This document shows, piece by piece, positions 1 through 7,586 of a stretch of 64,000 nt of DNA (positions are counted from its first letter, which is position 1; each line of letters starts with the position of its first letter). Below the pieces are notes generated by a model. The model made no database searches and was not told where the DNA came from. It saw only the letters and a program-made list of their open reading frames with translations. This DNA comes from Lutimaribacter salitolerans (GTDB lineage Bacteria; Pseudomonadota; Alphaproteobacteria; Rhodobacterales; Rhodobacteraceae), in NCBI RefSeq assembly GCF_042677865.1, contig NZ_JBHUDD010000008.1, forward strand, positions 1-64,000. The letters are read 5' to 3'. The position numbers and the translations under genes are program-made.

Positions 1-63
1 AAGCGCGCAGGCTGGGATGACACCTTCCTGCGCTCGATTCTCACAAACATAGCAATGGCTTAA
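1..63 (+). CDS. C-terminal end of an unidentified protein (partial)
   Basis: Frame 1 is open from the first base to a TAA at 61-63 and encodes 20 residues ending in ILTNIAMA. The start lies outside the window. The gene following on the same strand begins at 190, after a 126-base gap. With so few residues neither the family nor the reality of the gene can be settled. The only support is an open frame at the window edge with a plausible gap behind it. Confidence 0.35.
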   Translation, partial: KRAGWDDTFLRSILTNIAMA

Positions 64-189
64 TGCCAAAAGCGATTGCCCTGGACCCCCCCCCGCCCGC
101 CCCCCTTTCGGCCTGTGCATGACTGGTGCATAGGATGTGCATGGTTTGTGCGTGCCGATCTCGGCACCAAAACAGCGAAAGGACACCGC

Positions 190-1185
190 ATGACCGCCAC
201 GACCGGAGCCCGCAACCTGATCACCGATGTGCCCGGCCTGTTGGTCGGCAATGCGCAGGATGCGAGGGTGAAATCCGGCGTGACGGTGCTGACCGCAGAC
301 CACCCTTTTGTGTGTGGAATCAACGTGATGGGTGGCGCCCCGGGGTCGCGCGAAACCGAATTGCTGGCCCCCGACAAGACCGTGGCGCAGGTCGATGCGC
401 TGGTGCTCTCGGGCGGGTCCGCGCTGGGGCTGGACGCATGCTCGGGCGTGGCAAACGCGATGCGCGCACAGGGTCGCGGATTTCGCGTAGGTGTTTGGAA
501 TATCACGATAATTCCGGGCGCCATCATCTTTGACATGGGCAATGGCGGCAATAAGGACTGGCCCGAAAACCCCTTTGCCGCCATGGGCGCACAGGCCCTT
601 GCCGCCGCCGCGCAGACCTTCGATCTGGGCACAATCGGCGCAGGCACCGGAGCGACCACAGCCACCCTGAAAGGCGGGCTGGGATCAGCCTCCATCACGC
701 TACCTTCTAGTCATACGGTGGGCGCATTGGTTGTGGTCAACGCGCTGGGGTCCGCCACGGTCGGGGATGGTTCGCATTTCTGGGCAGCACCCTTTGAAAT
801 CGGCAATGAATTCGGGGGGTTGGGCGTGGCGTCGGACTATCCCGAAACCCATGTGCCCAAGACCAAACTGGCCGCCCACATGAACACCACGATCGGGATC
901 GTGGCCACCGATGCCACGCTGGACAAGGGCCAGTGCACCCGTCTGGCCACCGCCGCGCAGGATGGTTACGCCCGCGCGCTGGTGCCGTCCCATACGCCGA
1001 TGGACGGCGATCTGATCTTTGCGCTATCCACCGCCGACAAGCCGCTGGGCCATCCCATCGCCGACACGCTTACGCTGGGCCACGCGGCAGCCACCTGCAT
1101 GGCCCGCGCCATCGCCCGCGCGGTGTTTGCCGCCAGCGCCGCCCCGGATGACACGCTGCCCACTTGGGCCGGGCGCTTTGGCTAA
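190..1185 (+). CDS. P1 family peptidase (DmpA/BapA-like N-terminal nucleophile aminopeptidase)
   Basis: The 331-residue product belongs to the DmpA-type P1 peptidases, which cleave themselves into two chains and then remove N-terminal residues or hydrolyse beta-peptides and amides. Recognisable blocks are LVLSGGSALGLDA (residues 71-83), the GNGGNKDW stretch (118-124), KGGLGSAS (161-168) and NTTIGIVATDA (232-242). By family alignment the last block carries the nucleophile, here Thr rather than the Ser of DmpA, followed by the conserved GDLIFALST. I chose the ATG at 190 because GAAAGGA precedes it; the frame is open further upstream but lacks a better start. No signal peptide is seen, so it is probably cytoplasmic. 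The substrate cannot be told from sequence. Confidence 0.9.
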   Translation: MTATTGARNLITDVPGLLVGNAQDARVKSGVTVLTADHPFVCGINVMGGAPGSRETELLAPDKTVAQVDALVLSGGSALGLDACSGVANAMRAQGRGFRVGVWNITIIPGAIIFDMGNGGNKDWPENPFAAMGAQALAAAAQTFDLGTIGAGTGATTATLKGGLGSASITLPSSHTVGALVVVNALGSATVGDGSHFWAAPFEIGNEFGGLGVASDYPETHVPKTKLAAHMNTTIGIVATDATLDKGQCTRLATAAQDGYARALVPSHTPMDGDLIFALSTADKPLGHPIADTLTLGHAAATCMARAIARAVFAASAAPDDTLPTWAGRFG

Positions 1186-1189
1186 GGCT

Positions 1190-1981
1190 TTACGACAGAA
1201 GGGTTTTCACCATCTCGCTATCGCCATCGGCCAGCCCGTCGATCACATCGAAGTGGTGCTTTCCAGCGTCCACAACATGCGCGCAGCCCCAGGCATCGGC
1301 CAGCCAGCGCGCCTGATCCAGAAACGCGGGACGTTCGTCACCGCCCACCCAGGCTGTCACCGGCAACCCCGCGATCGGGCGTTGCAACACCGGGCTTTCC
1401 GCCTCGGCCGCCGCCATGTCCATGCCGAATTGCGCGTTCATCGAGGTTTGCAAAAGCGGCCGCAGATCCGCCACGGGCGAGATCGGCATGACATGCGCCA
1501 ACCGCCCCGCCACCGCATCGGGCAGCACCCCGGGCACGGCCATGCGCGCCACCAGATGCCCGCCCGCCGAATGCCCGGCCAGCCGCACAGGCCCCGCCAC
1601 CATCTGCGCCGCCACCGCGCAGAACCGCGCGATCTGCCCGGTGATCTGCGCGATCGTCACATCCGGGGCCAGATCATAGGACGGCATCGCAACGGCCCAG
1701 CCGTGGTGCAGCATCCCGCCCGCCAGATGCGACCAGACCGATTTGTCGAACCGCAGCCAGTAGCCGCCATGCACAAAGGCAAACAGCCCCTTGGGCGTCT
1801 CGCGCGGGACGAACAGGTCGAACCGCTGCCGCGCGCTGTCACCATAGGGGATGCCCAGCTCGGCCAGCCCCTGCTCGATCATGCCCTCGCGAAACCCGGC
1901 GGCGCGGCGCTCCCAGGCTTCGGGAAAGGTATCCGCCCCCGGGATATACGCCGCATTGGCATAGGCATCGTCCAGTTCCAT
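1190..1981 (-). CDS. alpha/beta hydrolase, kynurenine formamidase-like
   Basis: This 263-residue alpha/beta hydrolase has the HGGYW oxyanion motif at 71-75 and the nucleophile elbow GHSAGG at 136-141 (Ser138). A KHHFD segment near the C-terminus probably carries the catalytic His. HGG-x-W plus GHSAGG is typical of arylformamidase/kynurenine formamidase-like and related carboxylesterases. The ATG at 1981 has AAGGAG just upstream; a longer frame from 2011 is less likely. It converges on the P1 peptidase gene with four bases between stops and is divergent from the dehydrogenase. No kynurenine pathway gene is adjacent, so formamidase activity is inference. Confidence 0.85.
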   Translation of the reverse strand: MELDDAYANAAYIPGADTFPEAWERRAAGFREGMIEQGLAELGIPYGDSARQRFDLFVPRETPKGLFAFVHGGYWLRFDKSVWSHLAGGMLHHGWAVAMPSYDLAPDVTIAQITGQIARFCAVAAQMVAGPVRLAGHSAGGHLVARMAVPGVLPDAVAGRLAHVMPISPVADLRPLLQTSMNAQFGMDMAAAEAESPVLQRPIAGLPVTAWVGGDERPAFLDQARWLADAWGCAHVVDAGKHHFDVIDGLADGDSEMVKTLLS

Positions 1982-2082
1982 CCTGCGCTCCTTGACCTGG
2001 CACTTCGTCACGGCTGTGTCTGGACAAGCCTAGCGCAGAGTGCTTTGCCTGTCCCATACCGAAATTCTACGGAGGGGACCAC

Positions 2083-3564
2083 ATGGCCAACACCAAAACA
2101 GATCTGAAATCGCTGCTCAAAGACCCCAGCCTTCTGGCGCCAAAAGCCTATGGCAACGGCACATGGATGGATGGTGACGGCGGCGCAACGTTCGACGTGT
2201 CCAACCCCGCACGCGGCGACGTGATCGCGCAGGTGGCGGACCTGAGCCGCGCGCAGGTGGCCGATGTGATCGACGCCGCATACAAAGCACAAAAGGACTG
2301 GGCCGCCTGGACCGGCAAGGAGCGCGCCGCCGTGATGCGCAAGTGGTTCGACCTGATGATGGAGAATGCCGACGATCTGGCCACGATCCTGACCGCCGAA
2401 CAGGGCAAGCCCCATGCCGAGGCCAAGGGCGAAATCGCCTATGGCGCGTCCTTCATCGAGTTTTTCGGCGAAGAGGCCAAGCGCGTTTATGGCGAGACAA
2501 TCCCCGGCCACCAACGTGACAAGCGCATCACCGTGATCAAGCAGCCCATCGGTGTGGCTGCCAGCATCACGCCGTGGAATTTCCCCAACGCGATGATCAC
2601 CCGCAAGGCCGGGCCGGCGCTGGCGGCGGGCTGCGCCTTTGTCGGGCGTCCGGCGGCGGAAACGCCCCTGTCGGCCACGGCGATGGGCGTGCTGGCCGAA
2701 CGCGCGGGCATCCCGGCGGGCGTGTTCAACATCGTCACCTCGTCGCGCAGCAGCGAGATCGGCAAGGAGTTCTGCGAGAACCCCAAGGTGCGCAAGCTGA
2801 CCTTTACCGGCAGCACCGAGGTCGGGCGCATCCTGCTGAAACAGGCCGCCGACCAGGTGATGAAATGCAGCATGGAGCTGGGCGGCAACGCGCCCTTCAT
2901 CGTGTTCGACGATGCCGATCTGGATGCCGCCGTCGAAGGCGCGATCCTGTGCAAGTTCCGTAACAACGGCCAGACCTGCGTATGTGCCAACCGGATCTAT
3001 GTGCAGGCGGGCGTTTACGATGCCTTTGCCGAAAAGCTGGCCGCCCGCGTGACCCAGTTGAAGATGGGCGACGGGCTGGAACCCGGCAGCGAACTGGGCC
3101 CGCTGATCAACACCGACGCGATCACCAAGGTGCAGGAACACGTGGCCGATGCCGTGTCCAAGGGGGCCAAGGTGATCCTTGGCGGCGGCGAGCCGCAGCA
3201 GGGGCCGGGCAATTTCCTGCCCCCCACCATCGTCACCGGCGCGACGCAGGAGATGCTGTTCGCCACAGATGAAACCTTTGGCCCGCTGGCGCCGCTGTTC
3301 AGGTTCGACGATGTCGAGGATGTGATCGAGATGGCCAATGACACGATTTTCGGTCTGGCCAGCTATTTCTATGCCAAGGACCTGAGCCGGGTCTACAAGG
3401 TGGCCGAGGCGCTGGAATACGGCATCGTCGGCGTGAACACCGGCATCATCTCGACCGAGGTCGCGCCCTTTGGCGGGGTCAAGCAATCGGGCCTTGGCCG
3501 CGAGGGCAGCCACCACGGGATCGAGGATTACCTTGAGATGAAGTACATCTGCATGTCGGTCTGA
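2083..3564 (+). CDS. gabD: NAD(P)-dependent succinate-semialdehyde dehydrogenase family protein
   Basis: The 493-residue aldehyde dehydrogenase is most like GabD, which oxidises succinate semialdehyde to succinate in GABA degradation. It has the SITPWNFPNAM segment, the FTGSTEVG cofactor loop, the catalytic Glu265 in MELGGNAP and the catalytic Cys299 in NNGQTCVCANR. The second Cys two residues later is usual for SSADH. The C-terminal SGLGREGSHHGIEDYLE block also fits GabD. A good GGAGGGG ribosome site precedes the ATG. No GABA transaminase or permease is next to it, so the physiological aldehyde is inferred from family resemblance. Confidence 0.9.
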   Translation: MANTKTDLKSLLKDPSLLAPKAYGNGTWMDGDGGATFDVSNPARGDVIAQVADLSRAQVADVIDAAYKAQKDWAAWTGKERAAVMRKWFDLMMENADDLATILTAEQGKPHAEAKGEIAYGASFIEFFGEEAKRVYGETIPGHQRDKRITVIKQPIGVAASITPWNFPNAMITRKAGPALAAGCAFVGRPAAETPLSATAMGVLAERAGIPAGVFNIVTSSRSSEIGKEFCENPKVRKLTFTGSTEVGRILLKQAADQVMKCSMELGGNAPFIVFDDADLDAAVEGAILCKFRNNGQTCVCANRIYVQAGVYDAFAEKLAARVTQLKMGDGLEPGSELGPLINTDAITKVQEHVADAVSKGAKVILGGGEPQQGPGNFLPPTIVTGATQEMLFATDETFGPLAPLFRFDDVEDVIEMANDTIFGLASYFYAKDLSRVYKVAEALEYGIVGVNTGIISTEVAPFGGVKQSGLGREGSHHGIEDYLEMKYICMSV

Positions 3565-3571
3565 CCGGATT

Positions 3572-3600
3572 CAGGGGCGGGGCGCAGACCCCCGCCCCTG
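3572..3600 (+). terminator. GC-rich hairpin after gabD
   Basis: An 11-base perfect stem (CAGGGGCGGGG at 3572-3582 with its complement at 3590-3600, 7-base loop) starts eight bases after the gabD stop. No T-run follows, so it could be a weak terminator or an mRNA 3'-end stabiliser. Confidence 0.5.
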
Positions 3601-3685
3601 CTGTCCTGCGACCAGCGGTTTTCAGATTGAGCGCCTTCGGCGCGCATTTTGTCTCGGCTCCGGCCTTCGGCCTTTGCCTCGGGCG

Positions 3686-3717
3686 GCCTCCGGCGGGAGT
3701 TTAGGGGCAAGATGAAG
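3686..3717 (+). repeat. recurrent intergenic element, copy 1
   Basis: The block begins GCCTCCGGCGGGAGTTT and ends GGCAAGATGAAG. The same GAGTTT ... GGCAAGATGAAG arrangement recurs at 10037-10066 (minus), 26075-26104 (minus) and 47214-47246 (plus). All copies lie in or at the edge of intergenic gaps. Confidence 0.7.
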
Positions 3718-3973
3718 CAGGACCGACAGACCCTGTCGAACGGGTGTGCCCACAACAGACATTCCGACTGCATGCATCGTGCACGCCGCTTTTCCTGCGC
3801 CCGGCGTGGCTTGCCGACAGATCGGACAGGGGCATGGCGGGCCCTTGTGCCAGACCCGATGACCAGCCGGATGATCAGGCTGATGTGTCTGACATAATGC
3901 GTGAAGCCGACAAAATCAGGTTGTCATACCGCCTTGTCCCCTGTCATCCTTGCGGCGGAAACGGAGGTGCGAC

Positions 3974-5203
3974 ATGCGCTTTACCCTCTCATGGATCGCG
4001 ACCCTGTTGCTTGGGGCGGCACCGGGACTGGCCGGTGATGACATGCGCGCCGTTGGAGGGCAGTTGACCTATGCCCAGCGGGTCGCCCTGCCCGCCGGTG
4101 CCAAGGTCGAGGTTACGGCGACCGGGCTGTTTGACACGACCCTTGGCACCGCCCAGTTCAAGACCAAGGGTCGGCAGGTGCCGATCACGTTTGACATGAA
4201 CGTTCCCTCGGGCGTGTCGGGCCGGATCACCGTGGTGATCCGGGCAGATGAGCGGCCCTGGTGGATTGCGCAGGGGATCGCGTTTGGTGCGGGCAAGACG
4301 CCAGTCGATCTGGGCGAGATCGGGCTGGAGCCGTTCACGCCGCTGGCCTTTGCCATAAGGTACGACTGTGGTGGCACCCTGGTCGAGGCCGGCCTGGCAG
4401 AGGATATGGTGATCCTGCGCACCGACGGGCGCGATGTCGTGCTGGAACAGGTGCCTGCCGCCTCGGGGGCGCGATACGCCGCGACCGATGACAGCGGCAC
4501 CGAGTTCTGGTCGCGCGGTGACAGCGCGCTGGTCATGGTCGAAGGAGTCGAGCTGCCCGAATGCCACCGTCAGGTGCCGGGACTGGCCCCCTATCGCGCG
4601 GGCGGCAACGAACCGGGCTGGTCGGTCGTGCTGACCCCGCAGACCGCCGAGATCACCGCCGATTACGGGGCGATCACCCACAGCGTCGAGCGGCCAAAGC
4701 CGACTGTTTCGAACGGTGCTTATCTGTTCGACATGCCGCAAGTCGGGGCGGAATTCCGCATAGCCGAGACACTGTGCCATGATGATGCGACCGGCATGCC
4801 CCATCCACACAGCGCGCGACTGATCCTGGACGGAGCTGAAATGTCGGGATGCGGCGGCGACCCGGCCAGCCTGCTGACCGGCGCGGATTGGCAGATCGAG
4901 GATATCGCGGGCAACGGCATCGTCGACAGCGCGCAGATCACCATCGCGTTTTCGCCTGACGGGCGGATCGCGGGAACCACCGGCTGCAACAGCTTTACCG
5001 GCGGCTATACCCTGACCGGCGAAGGGCTGAGTCTGCAACCCGCAGGCGTTACCATGATGGCCTGCCCCGAGGCGTTGATGGCGCAGGAAGGCCAGATGCT
5101 GGACGCCCTTGCGCAGGTCTGGCGCTTTGATCTGGATGACAGCGGGGCATTGCTGCTGATCGGCGGGGCAGAGGATGGCCCGCTGCTGACCGCGCGGCGC
5201 TGA
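3974..5203 (+). CDS. Four-domain envelope protein: YbaY, MliC-like, COG3650-like and META (HslJ) domains
   Basis: The 409-residue product starts with a signal peptide (cleavage near GLAGD, residue 21). A YbaY/YscW-type domain follows (about 28-120, VTATGLFDTT). Next is an MliC-like domain (about 128-200; the pattern FAIRYDCGGT ... ELPECHR resembles lysozyme inhibitors of the C-type). A third domain has GNEPGWSVVL and a late GCGGD as in COG3650 proteins. A C-terminal META/HslJ domain (about 305-405) carries GTTGCNSFTGGYTL and MMACPE. All four modules are usually found in periplasmic or outer-membrane stress proteins, so this is probably a periplasmic protective or inhibitor protein. The ATG at 3974 has GGAGGT in front. 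No lipobox is visible. The single gene has no obvious operon partner. Confidence 0.85.
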   Translation: MRFTLSWIATLLLGAAPGLAGDDMRAVGGQLTYAQRVALPAGAKVEVTATGLFDTTLGTAQFKTKGRQVPITFDMNVPSGVSGRITVVIRADERPWWIAQGIAFGAGKTPVDLGEIGLEPFTPLAFAIRYDCGGTLVEAGLAEDMVILRTDGRDVVLEQVPAASGARYAATDDSGTEFWSRGDSALVMVEGVELPECHRQVPGLAPYRAGGNEPGWSVVLTPQTAEITADYGAITHSVERPKPTVSNGAYLFDMPQVGAEFRIAETLCHDDATGMPHPHSARLILDGAEMSGCGGDPASLLTGADWQIEDIAGNGIVDSAQITIAFSPDGRIAGTTGCNSFTGGYTLTGEGLSLQPAGVTMMACPEALMAQEGQMLDALAQVWRFDLDDSGALLLIGGAEDGPLLTARR

Positions 5204-5205
5204 TA

Positions 5206-5238
5206 CGCAAAACGCCCCGGCGGTCGTGCCGGGGCGCA
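5206..5238 (-). terminator. Terminator between convergent genes
   Basis: The stem CGCCCCGGC (5213-5221) pairs with GCCGGGGCG (5228-5236) around a 6-base loop. On the minus strand it is followed by TTTTGCG, which makes it a good rho-independent terminator for hsp20. It may also serve the converging upstream gene. Confidence 0.75.
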
Positions 5239-5267
5239 TCGTGACGTGCAGGATCAGGCCTGCGGGA

Positions 5268-5741
5268 TCAGTTCACTGCCTTGGCATCCACGACTTCGGT
5301 GTCGCGCGCGGGCGTGCTGTCGCTGGAAATGGCGATCCGGCGGGGCTTCAGAGCCTCGGGGATCACGCGTTCCAGCGCGATATGCAGCATCCCGTCGGCA
5401 TGGCTGGCCCCGGTCACGCGCACGTGGTCGGCCAGATGGAACCGGCGCTCAAAAGCGCGGGTGGCGATGCCGCGATGCAGGTAGGTGCGACTGTCATCCT
5501 CGTCCGCCTTGCGGGCGGTGACGATCAGCGCGTTCTCACGCACCTCGACCGCCAGGTCGTCGGCGGCAAAGCCGGCCACGGCAATCGAGATCTGATAGGC
5601 GTTGTCGCCGATCTTTTCGATGTTGTAGGGCGGATAGGTCTGCTGGCCCACGTCATTGGCAAAGGCGCGGTCCATCAGGTCGGCGATCTGGTCGAAACCG
5701 ACCGTCGCACGATAGAGCGGTGCAAGATCAAAGTTGCGCAT
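5268..5741 (-). CDS. Hsp20 family small heat shock protein (IbpA-like)
   Basis: The 157-residue product is an alpha-crystallin-domain small heat shock protein, which binds unfolding proteins and keeps them refoldable. The N-terminus MRNFDLAPLYR and YPPYNIEKIGDNAYQISIAVAGF are typical of the IbpA/HspA class. The domain continues through VRENALIVTARKA and YLHRGIATRAFERRFHLADHV. The ATG at 5741 has a GGAGG ribosome site. A sigma-32-type promoter lies about 100 bases upstream, and a hairpin terminator follows the gene, so it is probably its own heat-inducible unit. Confidence 0.95.
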   Translation of the reverse strand: MRNFDLAPLYRATVGFDQIADLMDRAFANDVGQQTYPPYNIEKIGDNAYQISIAVAGFAADDLAVEVRENALIVTARKADEDDSRTYLHRGIATRAFERRFHLADHVRVTGASHADGMLHIALERVIPEALKPRRIAISSDSTPARDTEVVDAKAVN

Positions 5742-5839
5742 CGGGTTATCCTCCGTAAAGCGATACCAGTGTGTTGGCCTTCCCATCGGGACAGGCCGTG
5801 TGACGCCGGACCCCGTTTTCGGCGATCCGACAGTGGGAA

Positions 5840-5868
5840 AGATGGGCAAGGTTTCGAGGCGTTTCAAG
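5840..5868 (-). promoter_or_regulatory. Candidate RpoH (sigma-32) promoter of hsp20
   Basis: Read on the minus strand, CTTGAAA (CTTG at 5865-5868) is followed by 18 bases and CCCATCT (5840-5846). This fits the alphaproteobacterial RpoH pattern CTTG-N17/18-CYTATNT with one mismatch. The predicted 5' leader of about 90 bases ends in the GGAGG of hsp20. Confidence 0.6.
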
Positions 5869-5889
5869 ACCTGCAAAGAGCCGAAATGA

Positions 5890-6726
5890 TCACCCGCCGG
5901 GGCGCACGAATTTCGCACCTGTTCCGTTGAAGCCGTCACCCACCTTGATGCTGCGCGCGCCTCCGTTGGCTGTGCCGGTCAGGCTGCGGCTGGGCAGCGC
6001 ACGCAACTGGCGTTTGAGATCATCAACCACCTGCGCCAGTTCCATCCCGTAGGAGCGTTTCTCGCGTCCTTCGGTCATTCCGGCAGACACCAGCGACAGG
6101 ATGCGCGCGCGGTTGCCGTCTTTCATGAACACAGGCGCCCCCGAAGAGCCGTATGTCACATCGCAGTCAAAGGCCATCAGCCCGTCGCGACGGTCCAGCA
6201 GGCCACAGGCGCGCTGCCACGACGGGGCCTCGGACCGGCCCTGACCGTAGGACACGACACTGACCTGCCCTTGCCGTGCGCTGCCGGTGAAGATCGCAAA
6301 GGGCGCTGCCGTCATCGCCGGGATCGTGCGCGACAATTGCAGCAGCGCCGCATCGTGCCGGATGTTGTCGACATTGGTACCTGTGCGCGGATCGTAGCGA
6401 TCATGCGCCACCGCGCGCAGCACGCCTGCGTCCGCCACCGACTGGCCGTCGCGGTAGCCTGCGCGAAAGGTGATGCCGCGCGCGTCCCGCATCTTGCCCG
6501 TCGCCCTGTCATAGACGCAATGCGCCGCCGTCAGCACCAGATCGGGCGCGATCAGCACGCCGGTGCACATGGCAGTGCCCAGATCGATGCGCCCCACGGC
6601 CTCCCATCCCAGCAGATCGCCCCGGCGCGACAGCCGGTCCAGACCCGACGCGGCAGTCTGCGCCTGCGCCGCAACCCCGGTCAGCACCAGGATGGCGCAC
6701 AGGATATGGCCCAGCCGCCGGATCAT
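5890..6726 (-). CDS. Secreted trypsin-like serine protease (S1 family), second of a tandem pair
   Basis: The 278-residue product has a signal peptide ending near AAQAQ (residue 23) and an S1 trypsin fold. The triad is His69 (LTAAHC), Asp125 (NIRHDAALLQL) and Ser195 (YGSSGAP); GSSG replaces the classical GDSG, as in V8/glutamyl-type relatives. It is paralogous to the upstream protease, and both end in the same tail (GAKFVRPGG here, GAKFVRP there). Its ATG overlaps the upstream stop by four bases (ATGA), so the pair is translationally coupled. Predicted location is periplasmic or extracellular. Substrate unknown. Confidence 0.88.
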   Translation of the reverse strand: MIRRLGHILCAILVLTGVAAQAQTAASGLDRLSRRGDLLGWEAVGRIDLGTAMCTGVLIAPDLVLTAAHCVYDRATGKMRDARGITFRAGYRDGQSVADAGVLRAVAHDRYDPRTGTNVDNIRHDAALLQLSRTIPAMTAAPFAIFTGSARQGQVSVVSYGQGRSEAPSWQRACGLLDRRDGLMAFDCDVTYGSSGAPVFMKDGNRARILSLVSAGMTEGREKRSYGMELAQVVDDLKRQLRALPSRSLTGTANGGARSIKVGDGFNGTGAKFVRPGG

Positions 6727-7523
6727 GGCCGCACGAATTTGGCACCGCCGGGCGAGGCTCGCGACGGCGCGCCATCATCGGCGCGCAGGAACACCCCGTT
6801 GCCCGTCGCCATCACCGCGCGCAACTCGGCCAACGGCAACGTCAGGTCGGTGCCCAGCGCCACGGGCTTGCCGCGCATGACCGCCTTGGCCGACACCACC
6901 GATACGATCCGTACGGTGCCGTCCTGAAAACTGAAGATCGGCGCGCCGCTGGATCCGAAATCAACGTCGCACGAGGTCACAAGCACCCCGCTGTCCGTGC
7001 CGATCACGCTGCAGATTTCCTGCAGCGAAGGCGCATCAGCCCGGTCATGGGCGTAGGAGACGATGCCCACGTCGCCCGTCGGGCTGCGTCCGCTCAAGGT
7101 TGCAAAGGGTTTCACCGATGTGGTGCGGATCGGCTGATCCAGTTGCACCAGCGCCAGATCATTGCGCACCCGGTCTGTGGCCAGACGCCCGCCATAGACA
7201 TAGGCGGGATGCACCACCGCGCGCTTCACACGACGATAGGCCTCGGCGCGGCCATGGCGCCAGCCGGCGCGAAACCCGATGCCCTCGGGCGGCACACGGG
7301 CGCCACTCTCCTTGTCGTACAGGCAATGCGCCGCCGTCAGCACCAAATCCTCGGCGATCAGCGCGCCGGTGCAGAACCCGTGGCCTTCGATGTCCAGACG
7401 GCCCACCGCCTCCCACCCCTTGCCCTGATCGCCGGTGTCGAGACGCAACAGCGCCGAGTCACCTGCGCCCGCCTGCGTCGCCAGCCCGAAAATCAACATG
7501 CAAAACAGGTATTGCCGGAGCAT
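6723..7523 (-). CDS. Secreted trypsin-like serine protease (S1 family), first of a tandem pair
   Basis: The product is 266 residues from the ATG at 7523, chosen because it begins directly with a hydrophobic signal peptide (cleavage near AGAGD, residue 20). A longer frame to 7565 exists. Triad residues are His66 (LTAAHC), Asp122 (RVRNDLALVQL) and Ser192 (FGSSGAP). Cys51/Cys67 and Cys171/Cys185 are positioned as in the paralogue and could form disulfides. The C-terminus GGAKFVRP matches the downstream protease. Probably an exported protease pair transcribed together. Confidence 0.87.
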   Translation of the reverse strand: MLRQYLFCMLIFGLATQAGAGDSALLRLDTGDQGKGWEAVGRLDIEGHGFCTGALIAEDLVLTAAHCLYDKESGARVPPEGIGFRAGWRHGRAEAYRRVKRAVVHPAYVYGGRLATDRVRNDLALVQLDQPIRTTSVKPFATLSGRSPTGDVGIVSYAHDRADAPSLQEICSVIGTDSGVLVTSCDVDFGSSGAPIFSFQDGTVRIVSVVSAKAVMRGKPVALGTDLTLPLAELRAVMATGNGVFLRADDGAPSRASPGGAKFVRP

Positions 7524-7586
7524 GGTACGCCTATCTGTTGGGATCGCCTTATGGGTAGGTCGCAATTGGGGCGAAAATTTGGCGCG

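Larger units (their letters stand above)
3565..3973. other. 409-base gap with hairpins and a recurrent intergenic element
   Basis: No convincing gene is seen here. The gap holds the gabD hairpin, a small GCGCC-TTC-GGCGC hairpin at 3631-3643, a CCGGCC-TTC-GGCC hairpin near 3660-3672 and one copy of the recurrent GGCAAGATGAAG element at 3686-3717. The part from about 3720 to 3960 shows no recognisable structure and presumably carries the promoter of the next gene. Confidence 0.6.

Noticed and set aside
2008..3516. 502-codon minus-strand frame opposite gabD
   Set aside because: It is the GC-rich antisense shadow of a well-supported dehydrogenase and has no family similarity.
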